Positions 1-10,534 of a stretch of 38,722 bases of DNA are shown here, in pieces. Position numbers and translations under genes: made by a program. Origin of the DNA: Oehlia diaphana (Eukaryota; Glomeromycota; Glomeromycetes; Glomerales; Glomeraceae). Every line of letters begins with the position of its first letter. Position 1 is the stretch's first letter. The notes under the pieces are model-generated. The model was not told where the DNA came from, ran no database searches, and was given only the letters and a program-made list of their open reading frames with translations. The stretch covers positions 81,272 through 119,993 of the forward strand of contig QZLH01000265.1 in assembly GCA_003833135.1 (NCBI GenBank), given 5' to 3'.

Positions 1-429
1 ATTTTAATGATATCTTATATTAAAAAAAAATTAAAAATTATATAATTAATTAGTTTTTTTTGCATTATTTAGTATAAATTTATTATTCTTATATAAATAA
101 TAATTTATATTTGCTTTAATAGATTATTTTTGTATAAAAAAATTAAATTCCAAGAATTGGCCCATATGAAATATTTTTTATTAACAAAATAATATGTATT
201 ATATAATATGAATTATAAATGTTATTAAATACCTGTATTATTTTATATAATCATTATTGAAGTCTTAGTTTTTCATCAATAGATTGATCTTTAATATATG
301 ATAATGCCAATTTATTTTGATAATATTTTACTTTTTTAATTGCATCATTTTGTAATGGTAATGAAATGTAGAGTAAAGATTAATGATCTAGAGGATAGTA
401 ATACTAAAGTTGTGATAATTGCAATCAAA
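1..429. other. A/T-rich flank without intact gene
   Basis: Very A/T-rich sequence next to the C-terminal end of the decayed transposase that follows. The right part may still belong to that element. I found no convincing terminal inverted repeat and no open frame with coding character here. Confidence 0.4.
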
Positions 430-2545
430 GCCAATTGATCCAAAGAACTGATGTTCTTAAATGTTTACAAGCACCACCTCATAATAAAAAATCCATACAT
501 TAACATTGAATGTTTGGAAGGAATTGAATAATATATATTTTTGGCTCAAATTAAGTTGATTTATCTGAAAGTACATAAAGATATAATGATGTATAATTAT
601 ATTTAACATGAATTATTTTTTTTTTCTTGCATATTCTTTTAGCTGCTTCATTACAATTAATATCTGGTATATAATAAGTAATTAGCTTATAATGGTGTTC
701 AAGTTGAATTTGATTAGTTGGTGAAAATGTATAATTCTGATATTTTTCAATAAGTTGATTGTTGAATCATTTTTTAGAGTTCTCTTTAAAAGAATATTAA
801 GTATAATACTTTTATTAAACAACTTCTAAAATATCTATTCACAAAAAATAATTATTATTTTGATATTTATGTAATTGATGCATTTATAATAGATTATTAA
901 AACTTTCAAGATGATTATTTGTTATAGATATTTTCTCTAGTAAAACTCCTAAGATATTAGCAGCAAAAATTCTTCCATATGCACACCATCTAATAGATAA
1001 ATCTCCAGCCTAATAATCTTAAATATAATATATAAAAATTAATGTACCATAAATTACATTCAATTTAGTAGATTTTGGAATATTATTTTGAATTTGATTC
1101 TATATTAAAAATAACTTTTAATATAATATTGTAATTTTTTAAAAATTTAAATAATAAATTTATTTATAATATATATCTTTAAATGAATTTCATTATTAGT
1201 AATTATGTGAGTTATTTGATTAATATAAAAAGAGTCATTAACATTTTTCAAATTTTCAGTAAAATTTCTTAGAAATTGGTATATCTCTTTTTAAATGCCA
1301 CAATTTTATGATCACCATAATGTTCAATGATGTTCAAGAACAGCTTTTAACTTATTTTTTCAACTTTGAGAAATGTAAAATAGACATAAAATTAAGTGAA
1401 TGTCTGGCCAGACTTCAATTAAAGCATTTCATTTTTTAAATCACAATCTGTTATTGCAACCTAATAATTTTTAAAACAATAATAATATAAAATTAAAGCA
1501 TATTAAAAGCAATATATTTTACAGCAATAAAATACCTTTAGAGTAAATTTATACCTTTTTTTCTGCTTTAATCTATATTTATAATATAATAATAATTCCT
1601 TTAAAATTGTATGATTGTAACTACTACTAGCTTTTTGTGTGCCTCTAGCTGCTGAAAAAAGCAAGTATCCAATAGATATTCCCTTATTTTGTTTGTCTAA
1701 TACTAATAGAACAAATAATAATATTTTTTTATTTGAAATACCAAAAGTTCTATTCAAATATAGAATTTTATTATGCCCAAATTCTTATGCTAATTCTTGC
1801 TGTTTTTTAGTAGCTAAAACTAATATAAACTGATCATTTAATTCTTTTCATGATTTATAATAAATTGTTGCTTTCATTATTTTATTATTTTTACTATTTG
1901 GTCCAAATAATTGGTTTATATTAATTTCTTCAGCTTTTCGCTTATCAATTCTCTAAAAATCTTTTGTCATTGAATTACAAATATTTATAATATCTTGATT
2001 TAATAATAAATATCTTTCATTATTAATTAAAACTTTTCTCCCTAAATATCTGTTTACATAGTTCATGTTATCATCAAGGATATAAGAAGGGTAAACATTT
2101 ATTTGTAATAAATTTTGAGCTATCAATTTAACTGTTTCATTTATACGAAGTAGTAGTGGTTGAACTGGTAAACAACATTAACAATCTTTTAAATGATTTA
2201 GATAACCAAATAAACTAATATACAGCCCTTTATGCTTCTTAATTCACGTAAAGTAAGATAACTAACAAATAAACTTATATATTTTTTTGTTTTTCACGTT
2301 TTTCCTTCTCTTAAGTTAGACTTTTTTTGTGTTTAGACTCATATTACTTTTACAGCAGCATTGTAAAACATAAATTCCTTTAACTTTATCACTATAATGT
2401 GTTTTTTATTTATGTTCAGGTAGAATATTTTCTAATATAAGGTTATATTATTGTAAAAAAACAATAGCATTTTCTTGTGTTTCATTACTTCATCATAAGT
2501 TAATAAAGTTTGAAACTGGTAAACTATTAAAGCTGTTTTTTTTAT
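430..2545 (-). pseudogene. Decayed MULE-type transposase
   Basis: Reading the minus strand from about 2545 down to 430 through several stops and frameshifts gives a recognisable Mutator-like (MULE) transposase. An N-terminal cysteine-containing part (about 2545-2200) is followed by a long frame (about 2160-1503) with YLNRTFGISNKK, then AITDCDLKN and LIEVWPDIHLILCLF (about 1460-1370), which match the family's middle catalytic block. Next come RWCAYGRIFAANILG and TNNHLESFNN (about 1010-890). The end is a SWIM-like CxC...CxH segment with GGACKHL (about 507-455). In active MULE enzymes the first catalytic acid sits in a D-x-T-[FY] motif; here that position reads N in NRTF. With the many stops, this copy cannot be active. 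Family assignment is by motif recognition; boundaries are approximate and the element's own terminal repeats were not found. Confidence 0.75.
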
Positions 2546-3017
2546 TTTTGAGTTAATATTAAATGTAAAGAAATTTTTAATGACATTTTACAAAAAAAAA
2601 ACTAATATGTTTAGTATTTAACACGTTTAAAAAAAAATTTTAAAAAAAATGACATTATTGTTTAACTGTTTAAACTGAATAAGGGGTAGCTTAGGAAAAT
2701 GGATCAGTGATTGGCTATATAATATAAGGTGGTATAATAAGATTTTTCCATATGTTATACTAACATAAGATATCACAATTTACCAAAATTTTATATATTA
2801 TACCATTTTCCCATTATATTAAAATTTGCTATATTTATTAACAAATTTTTTTATAACGTAGACCTAATTGGTCAAACTACCAACTTCATTATATTGAGAG
2901 TTAACTGTATTTATATAAAAGATAAAATATAAAAATGTAATTTTAGTAAAAATTTAATAATATTTAATATATTGAATATATTATTGAATATACTTTAAAT
3001 TTTATTATAATTATATT
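2546..3017. other. Intergenic, nothing recognised
   Basis: A/T-rich sequence with poly-A and poly-T tracts between the transposase remnant and the inverted-repeat element. No coding character, RNA gene or repeat was recognised. Confidence 0.5.
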
Positions 3018-3027
3018 AAATATTATT

Positions 3028-4322
3028 AGTGCTCTACATGAGCCAGCTCGAGTTGAGCTACAGTCTGGCTTGGCTCGGCTTAAAGATCTGTGCCAAGCTA
3101 AGCCTGAAATGAGCTGAGCCACAAAAAATCTTGGCTCAGCTCAGTTTGAGCCAAGCTGAGCCATAAAAATCCTGGCTTGAGCCGAGCTGGACTTGAGCTG
3201 GTTCAAGCTAGCTCGAGCTTTATCATAAAAATGTTTTTGTAACATTTTTACTTTAAATTATTAAAAAAAATGGTGCAAAACGTTTTTTTAATTAAATTAA
3301 TGTAAAATATAATGTTTCACAACATTTTTATATTAAATTATTAAAAAAATATTTTCGCAATGTTTTTACTTTAAATTATTTAAAAAATGTTGCGAAACAT
3401 TTTTACTTTTTGTTTTTATATATAAAACGCTGAAACTATTTGTTTCAGCATTTTTCCTTTTGATTTTATATGTAAAAATGCCGAAACTGATAGTTTTAGC
3501 GTTTTTTTGATTTTATATATAAAAGCGCTGGAATAATTAGTTCTGGCATATTTCTTTTTGATTTTATATGTAAAAATGCTGAAACTGATGGTTTTGGCAT
3601 TTTTTTCAATTTTACATGTAAGAACGCCAGAATTATTAGTTCTGGCGGTTTTCTTTTCAATTTTACATGTAAAAATGCTGGAATCATTAGTTCTAGCATT
3701 TTTTTTCGATTGTACATGTAAAAACGCCAGAATTATTAGTTCCAGCATTTTTCTTTTGATTTTACATGTAAAAATGCTGAAACTGATAGTTTCAGCATTT
3801 TTTTCGATTTTACATGTAAAAACACCGGAATTATTAGTTCCAGCGGTTTTCTTTTCAATTTTACATGTAAAAATGCCAAAACTGATAGTTTCAGCATTTT
3901 TTTTTTATTGTACATGTAAAAAATGCTGGTTCCAGCGATTTTTTTTTGATTTTATATATAAAAATGCTGAAACTGATAGTTTCAGCATTTTTTTTTGATT
4001 TTACATGTAAAAATGCCAGAATAATTAGTTTCAGTGATTTTCTTTTTGATTTTACATGTAAAAACGCTGAAACTATTAGTTTTGGCATTTTTTTTCGATT
4101 GTACATGTAAAAATGCTGATTAGTTTCAGCAGTTTCTTTTTTTTGTATAATAGCTCGTTTGGCTCATGAGCCAGCTTGAGCTTTTTGAGCTAAGCCTAAT
4201 AACTGGCTCAAACTCTTCCAAGCTGGCTCGTGAGCCACCAAGCCAATTTAATCATGGCTTGGCTTAACTTGACTTGAAAGCTTGAGCCAGCTCATGAATC
4301 AGCTCGGCTCATGTAGAGCACT
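3028..4322. mobile_element. Palindrome-core transposable element A, complete
   Basis: A 1295-bp non-autonomous element. Both ends begin AGTGCTCTACATGAGCC when read inward, a perfect 17-bp terminal inverted repeat. The direct repeat AAATATTATT lies immediately outside both ends (3018-3027 and 4323-4332), a 10-bp target-site duplication. Each end continues for 150-200 bp as a G/C-richer, degenerate array of short words such as GAGCCAGCTC and GGCTTGGCTC. The interior (about 3230-4136) is A/T-rich nested palindromes. There is no transposase gene; the open frames across the core are periodic translations of the repeat. The duplication length fits MULE-type integration (usually 8-11 bp), and a decayed MULE transposase lies just upstream, but a link between them is inference. 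Confidence 0.85.
3416..4136. repeat. Palindromic minisatellite core of element A
   Basis: About 15 tandem units of roughly 50 bp. Each unit combines a hairpin such as GCTGAAACTGATAGTTTCAGC with a spacer palindrome such as TTGATTTTACATGTAAAA. Many stem changes are compensated on the other arm (GCTGAAAC/GTTTCAGC against CGCCAGAA/TTCTGGCG), so pairing is kept while sequence drifts. The preceding part (3230-3410) holds a related simpler unit around ATGTTGCGAAACAT. Confidence 0.85.
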
Positions 4323-4390
4323 AAATATTATTTCTTTAATAGGTTTCTATAAAATATGATAAAAACTAATTACTAAAATAATAAATTCTT

Positions 4391-5945
4391 TTAATTTATT
4401 TCTGGTTGTAATATATCTGATTGTTCAGCAAGTTGTAAAGTTCCAGAAAAATTTTTCTTTTTATTAAATTTTTTAATAATTTTTTGCCAAAATATTTGAA
4501 AAATTTTTTTACTATAACGTTCTGTTATTATCTGTAATAAGAAAAAATTATTAATAGTATACAATTTTTTATTTAGTAATAAAGAAGGTATATAGCCAGT
4601 TCCTCCTTTAAAACAAGCAAACTTTACTAAATTAGAGTGCCTGAATTGAAAGCAAGGCAACCAACAAATCCAATAATTCTCATAATTTGATGAATTTTAA
4701 GAGTTACCTCACTTTGTAAATAAAAAATAAACATACCTTATTTTTTAATACATTAAAAATATCTGGTTCAAATAAGCTTTTGGCTACACTTAAAAAGCGG
4801 TTATACCAGATTAAGTTAAAAATTTGCCATTTGTTCAAGTCCAATACTAATGAAGAGTTGGTTAGTGAATTTAGTGAAGAAATAATAATATCTTGATTAA
4901 AATTCAAAAATCCATAATAATAAGCCTGATTTTTTGATTTAATTGAGTAAGAAACTTCCATTAAGTAAGAAACAAGAGCTAATTGTAATTAATGGGTTAA
5001 TTAGAAGCTGAATGAACTTTTTTTTTAAAGATTTAGAATTTTAAATTTATTCTTACCATCATATCCAATATAATTTTCAGTTATATTCATAATATCTGGT
5101 TGTAAAGTTTCAGAATGATTTTTAATAAAATTTTTGCTTGTTTTTTTTGGAAGTAATGTATCTGGTTGAGAAATTTTAGCAAGTATTAGATTCTTCTTAT
5201 CACATTCTTTAATAACTTCTTGTGTCTTTTTAGGTAAATCTGATTGTAAAGTTCCAGAAGAATTTTTCTTTTTAATTAATTTAATAATTTTTTGCCAAAA
5301 TATTTGAAAATTTTTTTTACTATAAAGTTCTTTTATTATCTGTAATAAGAAGAAATTATTAATAGTGTACAATTTTTTATTTAGTAATAAAGAAGGTATA
5401 TAGCCAGTTCCTAATTCTCATGATTATGATGAATTTTAAGAGTTACCCCACTTTGTAAATAAAAAATAAACACACCTTATATTTTACTGCATTAAAAATA
5501 TCTGGTTCAAATAACTTTTTGGCTGCATTTAAAGAGCGGTTGTACCAGATAAGGTTAAAATTTTGCCATTTGTTCAAGTCCAATGCTAATGAAGAGTTAG
5601 TTAGTGAATTTAGTGAAGAAATAATAATATCTTGGTTAAGACTCAAAAATTCATAGTAATAAGCCCGATTTTTTGATTCAATTGAGTAAGAAACTTTAGT
5701 TGAGTAAGAAACTTTAATTAAGTAAGAAACAAGAGCTAATTATAATTAATGGGTTAATTAGAAGCTGAATGAACTCTTTTTTAAAGATTTAGAATTTTAA
5801 ATTTATTCTTACCATCATATCCAATATAATTTTCAGTTATATTCATGATATCTGGTTATAAAGTTTCAGAAAGATTTTTAATAAAATTTTTGCTTGTTTT
5901 TTTTGGAAGGTTGAGAAATTTCAGCAAATATTAGAATCTTCATAT
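4391..5945 (-). pseudogene. Tandemly duplicated decayed coding unit
   Basis: A segment of about 740-810 bp is present in two direct copies (about 4391-5010 and 5022-5770), with a third, truncated copy at about 5780-5945. Both main copies encode on the minus strand the near-identical stretches NQDIIISSLNSLTNSS, LDLNKWQ and SLFEPDIFN (or KLFEPDIFN), and then YTINNFFLLQII and FQIFWQKIIK. The FEPDIFN stretch runs into GTATGT- or GTGTGT-like donor sequences, so the source gene probably had introns. I do not recognise the protein family. Stops and frame changes differ between copies. The third copy ends abruptly at a 31-base A run, so that duplication has a sharp right edge. Confidence 0.55.
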
Positions 5946-5947
5946 CG

Positions 5948-5978
<31 letters not shown>
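5948..5978. repeat. (A)31 homopolymer
   Basis: Uninterrupted run of 31 A residues at the right edge of the truncated third copy of the duplicated segment. It could be a slippage-prone junction or the tail of a retroposed fragment. Confidence 0.9.
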
Positions 5979-5980
<2 letters not shown>

Positions 5981-6731
5981 TCAAGAGGGATTTAAATATA
6001 AAAATCATATGACTCATTGATACGAAAAAAGCATTACCAAATACTCAGTATATACGATTAAGATTGCTCACATTGCATCATAATATAACATTTTAGAACT
6101 AGTGATGCGATCGAATAAATATAGTTCACATTGCATAAATATAAAATAATAATATTTTTTGACACATGCTCAGTAACACACGTTCCATGTAAGAATAAAT
6201 AAATATGGCTCACATTGCAGAAATAGACCGTCATCTGATAAAGAAAAATAAGTAAATAAGTATCATAAAGTACGACGTACACGTTTTTTTAACTATGAAT
6301 ATATCAGATGAAACTTTGAATATTAAATATACCAGATGATATATTGTCGCGTAACACAAAATAATATTTTCGAGTGATTAATTATATTCTTTAATTACAC
6401 TTACTCAGTCTTATTTATTACGTAAAATTTTCCAAACTTTCAAATATTTGGAAAATGACTTAATATCTATGCTTATTTACATTTAATCTTAATACAGTAT
6501 TAATCCTTTTTAATAAATTGATATTATTAGCAAGTTATTATATTGCTAAGAGTAACATTAAGGTAAACGGTTTTTTTTCCGTAATTGTGTACTAAATTCG
6601 GTTTTAATTTTGCTACTGTTATTATAAAAAGAATTAGTAAAATCGCGTATTTTAATTATACACTGGCATTATAAAGTGAAGGAGGAAATGTAGAATCTAG
6701 AATTATAAGATGAAAGTTCCTACACTTGCTA
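5979..6731. other. Intergenic with short repeated words
   Basis: The words GCTCACATTGCA or TTCACATTGCAT recur three times between 6065 and 6220 within A/T-rich sequence. A 74-codon open frame on the minus strand across them has no coding character. Nothing else was recognised. Confidence 0.4.
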
Positions 6732-6814
6732 CTATTCCTTCTCCCCTCCTTTCTCTTCTTCAACTCCTTCCTCATCATCTAAATAAAAACCAAATTGAGC
6801 TTGCTTTTTCTTTT
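6732..6814 (-). pseudogene. Acidic C-terminal exon fragment
   Basis: The minus strand reads KKQAQFGFYLDDEEGVEEE followed by KGGEKE and a TAG stop at 6732-6734. The acidic run and balanced codon use resemble the last exon of a protein, but no upstream exon was found. Product unknown. Confidence 0.3.
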
Positions 6815-7788
6815 ATAAGAAACGAGAAATGGAGTAACATAATATTTTATGGATCTCGGTAATTTTTTCATTGGACTACATTAAATAATAGATATAAGTA
6901 ACATTTTACATTTTCTTTCTAGAAGATCCAATTTCTTAAAAGATTATTTAATTTTGTTATAAGAATATTTAATGGTTTGATTTATTAGCTTAATGTCTAC
7001 AAAGCAAAAATTTATGGTCTTTGATTTAACTGTACCTCGAGAGCATTAGAGTAGAATGAGAGTTTGTTGAATAAAAATATATTTGATTTTTAATGAATTT
7101 AGGATCGAGTCTTGTAAGATTCACCATACTTTAATTATTTAAAGTGAGCAAGTTTTTAGAATTTTTATATATTAAGTTGTGTGTATCGGGTAATCGTTTC
7201 TAATCGAATGTTTGTTATATTTTCATCAAGTATTGAAAGAAATGTGTAAATTAATACGTTAAGGGAAAATGAGTAATTGGAGAATAATGTGTTTAGTTAG
7301 ATATAAGAATTAAAATTATAAAATAAAATAACTTTATAATAATATAAAAACTAAATAAATTAGAAAAATAATAAGTATATCCAAGCTTATATATTTTTGT
7401 ACATCTCTTTAGAAGCACTATTTTGAAAATTGATCCCAAAAAAGGGGGTGCGAGTTGACTCATATGAGTAAATTTTCCTATACTTTGGAATTGTACGGTT
7501 GCGTATTTTGACCCATATCTAAATTTAACTGTAACAAGTATCACAACATCATAAACACGTTAATTTACTGAAAATGATCATTTCATGAACCCTTTTTATT
7601 AACTATTTTTTTTTGAACGAACACGATTGAAAAATAAATATTCTCTCTCTTTTCAGGGTATAGATGGACATAATGTAATTCCATGCAATTGAGTGGAAAC
7701 AAATATATATAGTGTTATAGGTATCAAGTGGTCATAATCTTATAATAATACAACAGTTAGTCCATTCATTCTGCTTTACTAAAGCTTT
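6815..7788. other. Intergenic, nothing recognised
   Basis: A/T-rich sequence without recognisable coding segments, RNA genes or repeats. Confidence 0.45.
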
Positions 7789-7843
7789 ACTAATTGGTAT
7801 TTAGGATTTTTTCCGCCAGTTATAAAGTGGCGGACCAATTAGT
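7789..7843. repeat. Two-part imperfect hairpin
   Basis: ACTAATTGGT (7789-7798) pairs with ACCAATTAGT (7834-7843), and CCGCCA (7813-7818) pairs with TGGCGG (7828-7833) across the loop GTTATAAAG. An unpaired 14-base bulge follows the left outer arm. It lies beyond the truncated end of the kinase remnant and may be the end of a small DNA transposon. Confidence 0.5.
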
Positions 7844-7895
7844 ATATCCAGGATGATAAAAAAGTTATTTACTGATCTAGTTTAATAAAGGAGTT

Positions 7896-8564
7896 AATGC
7901 TTTACCTCATTGACGATATCTTTAGCTATTCTTTTTGAACTATTAATGATTTCAAGACAACTATTCGCGAATAGGCCTATTTATGGTAAGAGTTATCTTT
8001 TCATGGGGCCCATTGGGCCATTTTGCTTTGTAAACTTTACTAAAACCACCTTCAGCAATATATTGACAATTAGTGAATTGCTTTAGTTCAATCTAGAGTT
8101 ACGATCTGAAGATCATCTGTCATCCGTGTCATCCGTTATCCAACCAGATTTCTATGGCGTGCCATATTCATCCGACAGATGACTGATATCTGCTTCATCT
8201 GACAGATGACGGATGACAGATCATAACTCTAAGTTCAATCCATTCCAGATATGTGGTGTAAGTAGGCTTGGGATTTCCATAGAAATATCAATGTCAGTGT
8301 TTCCACTTGTCCATTTAGGAAAGTCATCTTGAAAGTTTTTTGAGCCAGCAATCTTTACACCAAGGAACCAATTGGGACTTGCATCTTCCCTTTACAGTTT
8401 GGACACAACCTCGAATCCTCATCGCTTCGCCTATGAAATACATTTTCCAAGTCTTATTTCGGGAATGCTTTTTCTCCACCCTAAATAGAAATCTATCCAT
8501 AAATTCCTCAAGCGTCAATGTTATCTGGAATATCAGTAATCTTATATTTTTTCAATCCACTCAT
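7896..8564 (-). pseudogene. Truncated protein-kinase gene interrupted by a MITE
   Basis: The 5' part of a kinase gene of the tyrosine-kinase-like type that is amplified in arbuscular mycorrhizal fungi. It starts with a real ATG (8564) reading MSGLKKYKITDIPDNID. A frameshift follows, then LEEFMDRFLFRVEKKHSRN. A cysteine-pair segment comes next (CPNCKGK in one frame, then WCKDC in another), and then FPKWTSGNTDID. After the inserted MITE (8094-8231) the kinase N-lobe begins: YIAEGGFSKVYKAKW, a glycine-rich loop, followed by VVLKSLN with the conserved lysine and by IVNEVK, where similarity stops at about 7896. The catalytic loop and C-lobe are absent. At least two frameshifts plus the insertion make it non-functional. 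Confidence 0.75.
8094..8231. mobile_element. 138-bp MITE with 9-bp target duplication
   Basis: The termini are TAGAGTTACGATCTG (left) and, read inward, TAGAGTTATGATCTG (right), 14 of 15 identical. Both continue into degenerate repeats of CATCTGTC and CATCCGTC. The 9-bp direct repeat AGTTCAATC flanks it at 8085-8093 and 8232-8240. Taking one flank copy only, the kinase reading frame runs on through the insertion point. A 9-bp duplication fits MULE-type integration. Confidence 0.85.
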
Positions 8565-8643
8565 TTTGAAATGTATAAAATATAAACAAAAACAGAAACA
8601 TAAAAATTATTTATTTTTTAAAATTTCTTACATTTCCAGCGTG

Positions 8644-9126
8644 TCACAAGGGCGTAGAAAATTTTATTATTTGATTATTTGAAAGATGCCTCCGCTTATG
8701 ACATATGGCGTTGAGCCAACTTGGCACGACATCAGATGATAAGTGTGAAGAATTTTTATTAATACAGAAATGATTACAGGCGCGGGACGCTGCCCCATAA
8801 AAAATACATGAAAGAATAAGTACATTGATTCCCTGGGAAATCTGTTCTATATTTTCGCAGTTACTATTGTAATTCCTAAGCTCGTTTCCCGTAATAATCA
8901 TTATAATCCCATTGCATGGAATTTTTGTATCAGAAGAAATATCTAAGGAAAAGAATAGACGCGGTATCCTGAGAACGGAATTTATTTTGGAAGAAATAGT
9001 ATTTAGCAAAGCACATTTCGGTTGCGCTTTAGAGGATGAAGTTGTTGTTGTGTCGGTCTTAATCTGAAGCTTTTTTTCTCGACTCCCTTCCCTAACTATT
9101 AATCTTTTCTTGTATTCAGAGTCCAA
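8644..9126 (-). CDS. Long open frame lacking a clear ATG, hypothetical
   Basis: About 160 codons remain open on the minus strand, ending at 8644, and the frame continues open for some codons above 9126. There is no ATG at the start; the codon at 9126 is TTG. The local base composition is less A/T-rich than the surroundings. The frame contains a charged start (SEYKKRLIVREGSREKK), a T/S-rich run and several cysteines. I recognise no domain. The plus strand also has an open, coding-like frame over part of the same interval (EEISKEKNRRGILRTEFILE at about 8930-9005), so even the coding strand is uncertain. It may be an exon or a remnant. Confidence 0.25.
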   Translation of the reverse strand: MDSEYKKRLIVREGSREKKLQIKTDTTTTSSSKAQPKCALLNTISSKINSVLRIPRLFFSLDISSDTKIPCNGIIMIITGNELRNYNSNCENIEQISQGINVLILSCIFYGAASRACNHFCINKNSSHLSSDVVPSWLNAICHKRRHLSNNQIIKFSTPL

Positions 9127-9737
9127 AAATTCATTCGTCTCTATTCCCCAAGTTAGGTATATTAGTTTGATCTAAAGCTATTGATCCAAATCCTTTTCTA
9201 AATAGAATGGTCTTCAATAGGTGACGAAATAGATGATCGGGAAATTACACGTGATTCGTCCCGCTTGATTTTCCAATACCACAATTTAGTTTGAAATAAG
9301 TTTTGCCTTTTCTTTATCGCATTGATCTAGTTTTTCAACAGAGATAGAAAAATAATACATAATTCAGGGATATATAATGCTTCTATGTTAATGTACATGC
9401 GCAACAATTTACGCACCTTTGGTTACGGCTGATCATTTTTCAAACGATATACAGTAAATTTATCTTAGCCCACACACATGCTATTCTATCTTAATTTCGT
9501 CTACTACCACCAAAAGTTGAATATGTATTAAAAAGTAGATTTATAATTTCTTCATGGACTATATGTGGGATATGTGGGATGACTATAAAGGGAGTTGATA
9601 AGAGAAGAAATTGATGACTCTTAATTCATCAAAAAAATAATATTTTGTCTATTAATTTACACCATCCATATTTTTTCGTTAAATTAACTTTTCCACAATA
9701 AATAAAATTTAATATAAATAAAAAGATTATTGCGTTA
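9127..9737. other. Intergenic, nothing recognised
   Basis: A/T-rich sequence without recognised genes. A short block with ACACGTGAT occurs near 9247, a motif also seen at several other non-coding places in the window. Confidence 0.4.
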
Positions 9738-10192
9738 TTGGGTTTTAATACCATAGAGATAAATCATCGACATTTTCCGCTTTCGCTTTCTCTTGTTAGT
9801 TTGAAACGAACTTCCAAGTTGTATGGTATCCTGAGCGAAGCCTCCGACTACGTTTCGCCGTGGTTTATACTCTGTGACGCAAATATTATTCTCGGCTTCC
9901 TATCCACCCATTACACCTCGAATTGTAGTGCAATGGAATAGCCTATCTCGATCACATCATCGACTCATCCAGTGTTTTCATCACCAATTATTTCGTATTC
10001 AGGCTTTCCTTCCCTGTAGCACCCTGGTAATATTGAAGAATCTCCACGACGTACTTGTCGCGCATTGAATCAATGCTCAAACTGCGGTAGGGTGAGAACG
10101 AACTCAATATTTTCTCCTTACACTCCCTGGAGTAATCTGCAAGAACTGATGCAGGTTCAACTGCCATCCCATAACTACGAAGCTTTTATTCA
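9738..10192 (+). pseudogene. G/C-richer coding-like island, strand uncertain
   Basis: This interval is clearly less A/T-rich than its flanks and has coding-like frames on both strands. The plus strand ends with NSIFSPYTPWSNLQELMQVQ, then LPSHNYEAFIQMS and a stop near 10192. The minus strand has an ATG at 10167 opening 59 codons (MAVEPASVLADYSRECKEK onward, stop at 9988-9990). Several in-frame stops occur elsewhere. It is probably a decayed gene; I cannot name it or fix the strand. Confidence 0.3.
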
Positions 10193-10318
10193 GATGTCTT
10201 GAAGAATTGTAATGATTCAATATGTAAATAAATAAAGATCTCTAAAAGAAAGAAAATAGTGTAATTAATTAACTATTTAGATTATTTTATGAATGATTTT
10301 TTTGAATGGATGGTATTT

Positions 10319-10534
10319 TTAAAAGCATATACAGTCTGCTCTCGATATATAAAGAATCCTCCATAAGATTATAGTGAATTCAAAGAATTTAATTGGCCGA
10401 TCCGTTATAACAAGAAACGCACGACCTGTAATCTCCTTGCGAATAATATCTATCGCTGTAAGTATGAGATCATCTATATAATGTTTCTTAATTTCGCGTG
10501 AGCGTCTCATGGCATGTGTTTTAGTTTCAGACAT
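10319..10534 (-). CDS. Small open frame, hypothetical
   Basis: A 71-codon frame with a true ATG at 10534, starting MSETKTHAMRRSREIKKH. The first 45 codons look like protein. The last part overlaps a sequence resembling the end of a pogo/Tigger-type transposon (near 10330), so the frame may run from a gene fragment into transposon DNA. No domain was recognised. Confidence 0.25.
   Translation of the reverse strand: MSETKTHAMRRSREIKKHYIDDLILTAIDIIRKEITGRAFLVITDRPIKFFEFTIILWRILYISRADCICF

Noticed and set aside
3416..4106. Several overlapping open frames on both strands (110, 73, 146 and 71 codons)
   Set aside because: They are periodic translations of the palindromic units; the same Leu/Phe/Lys pattern appears in all frames because the DNA repeats every 50 bp or so.
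6058..6282. 74-codon minus-strand frame
   Set aside because: Cys/Tyr/Ile-rich translation of A/T-rich DNA with repeated CACATTGCA words; no coding character.
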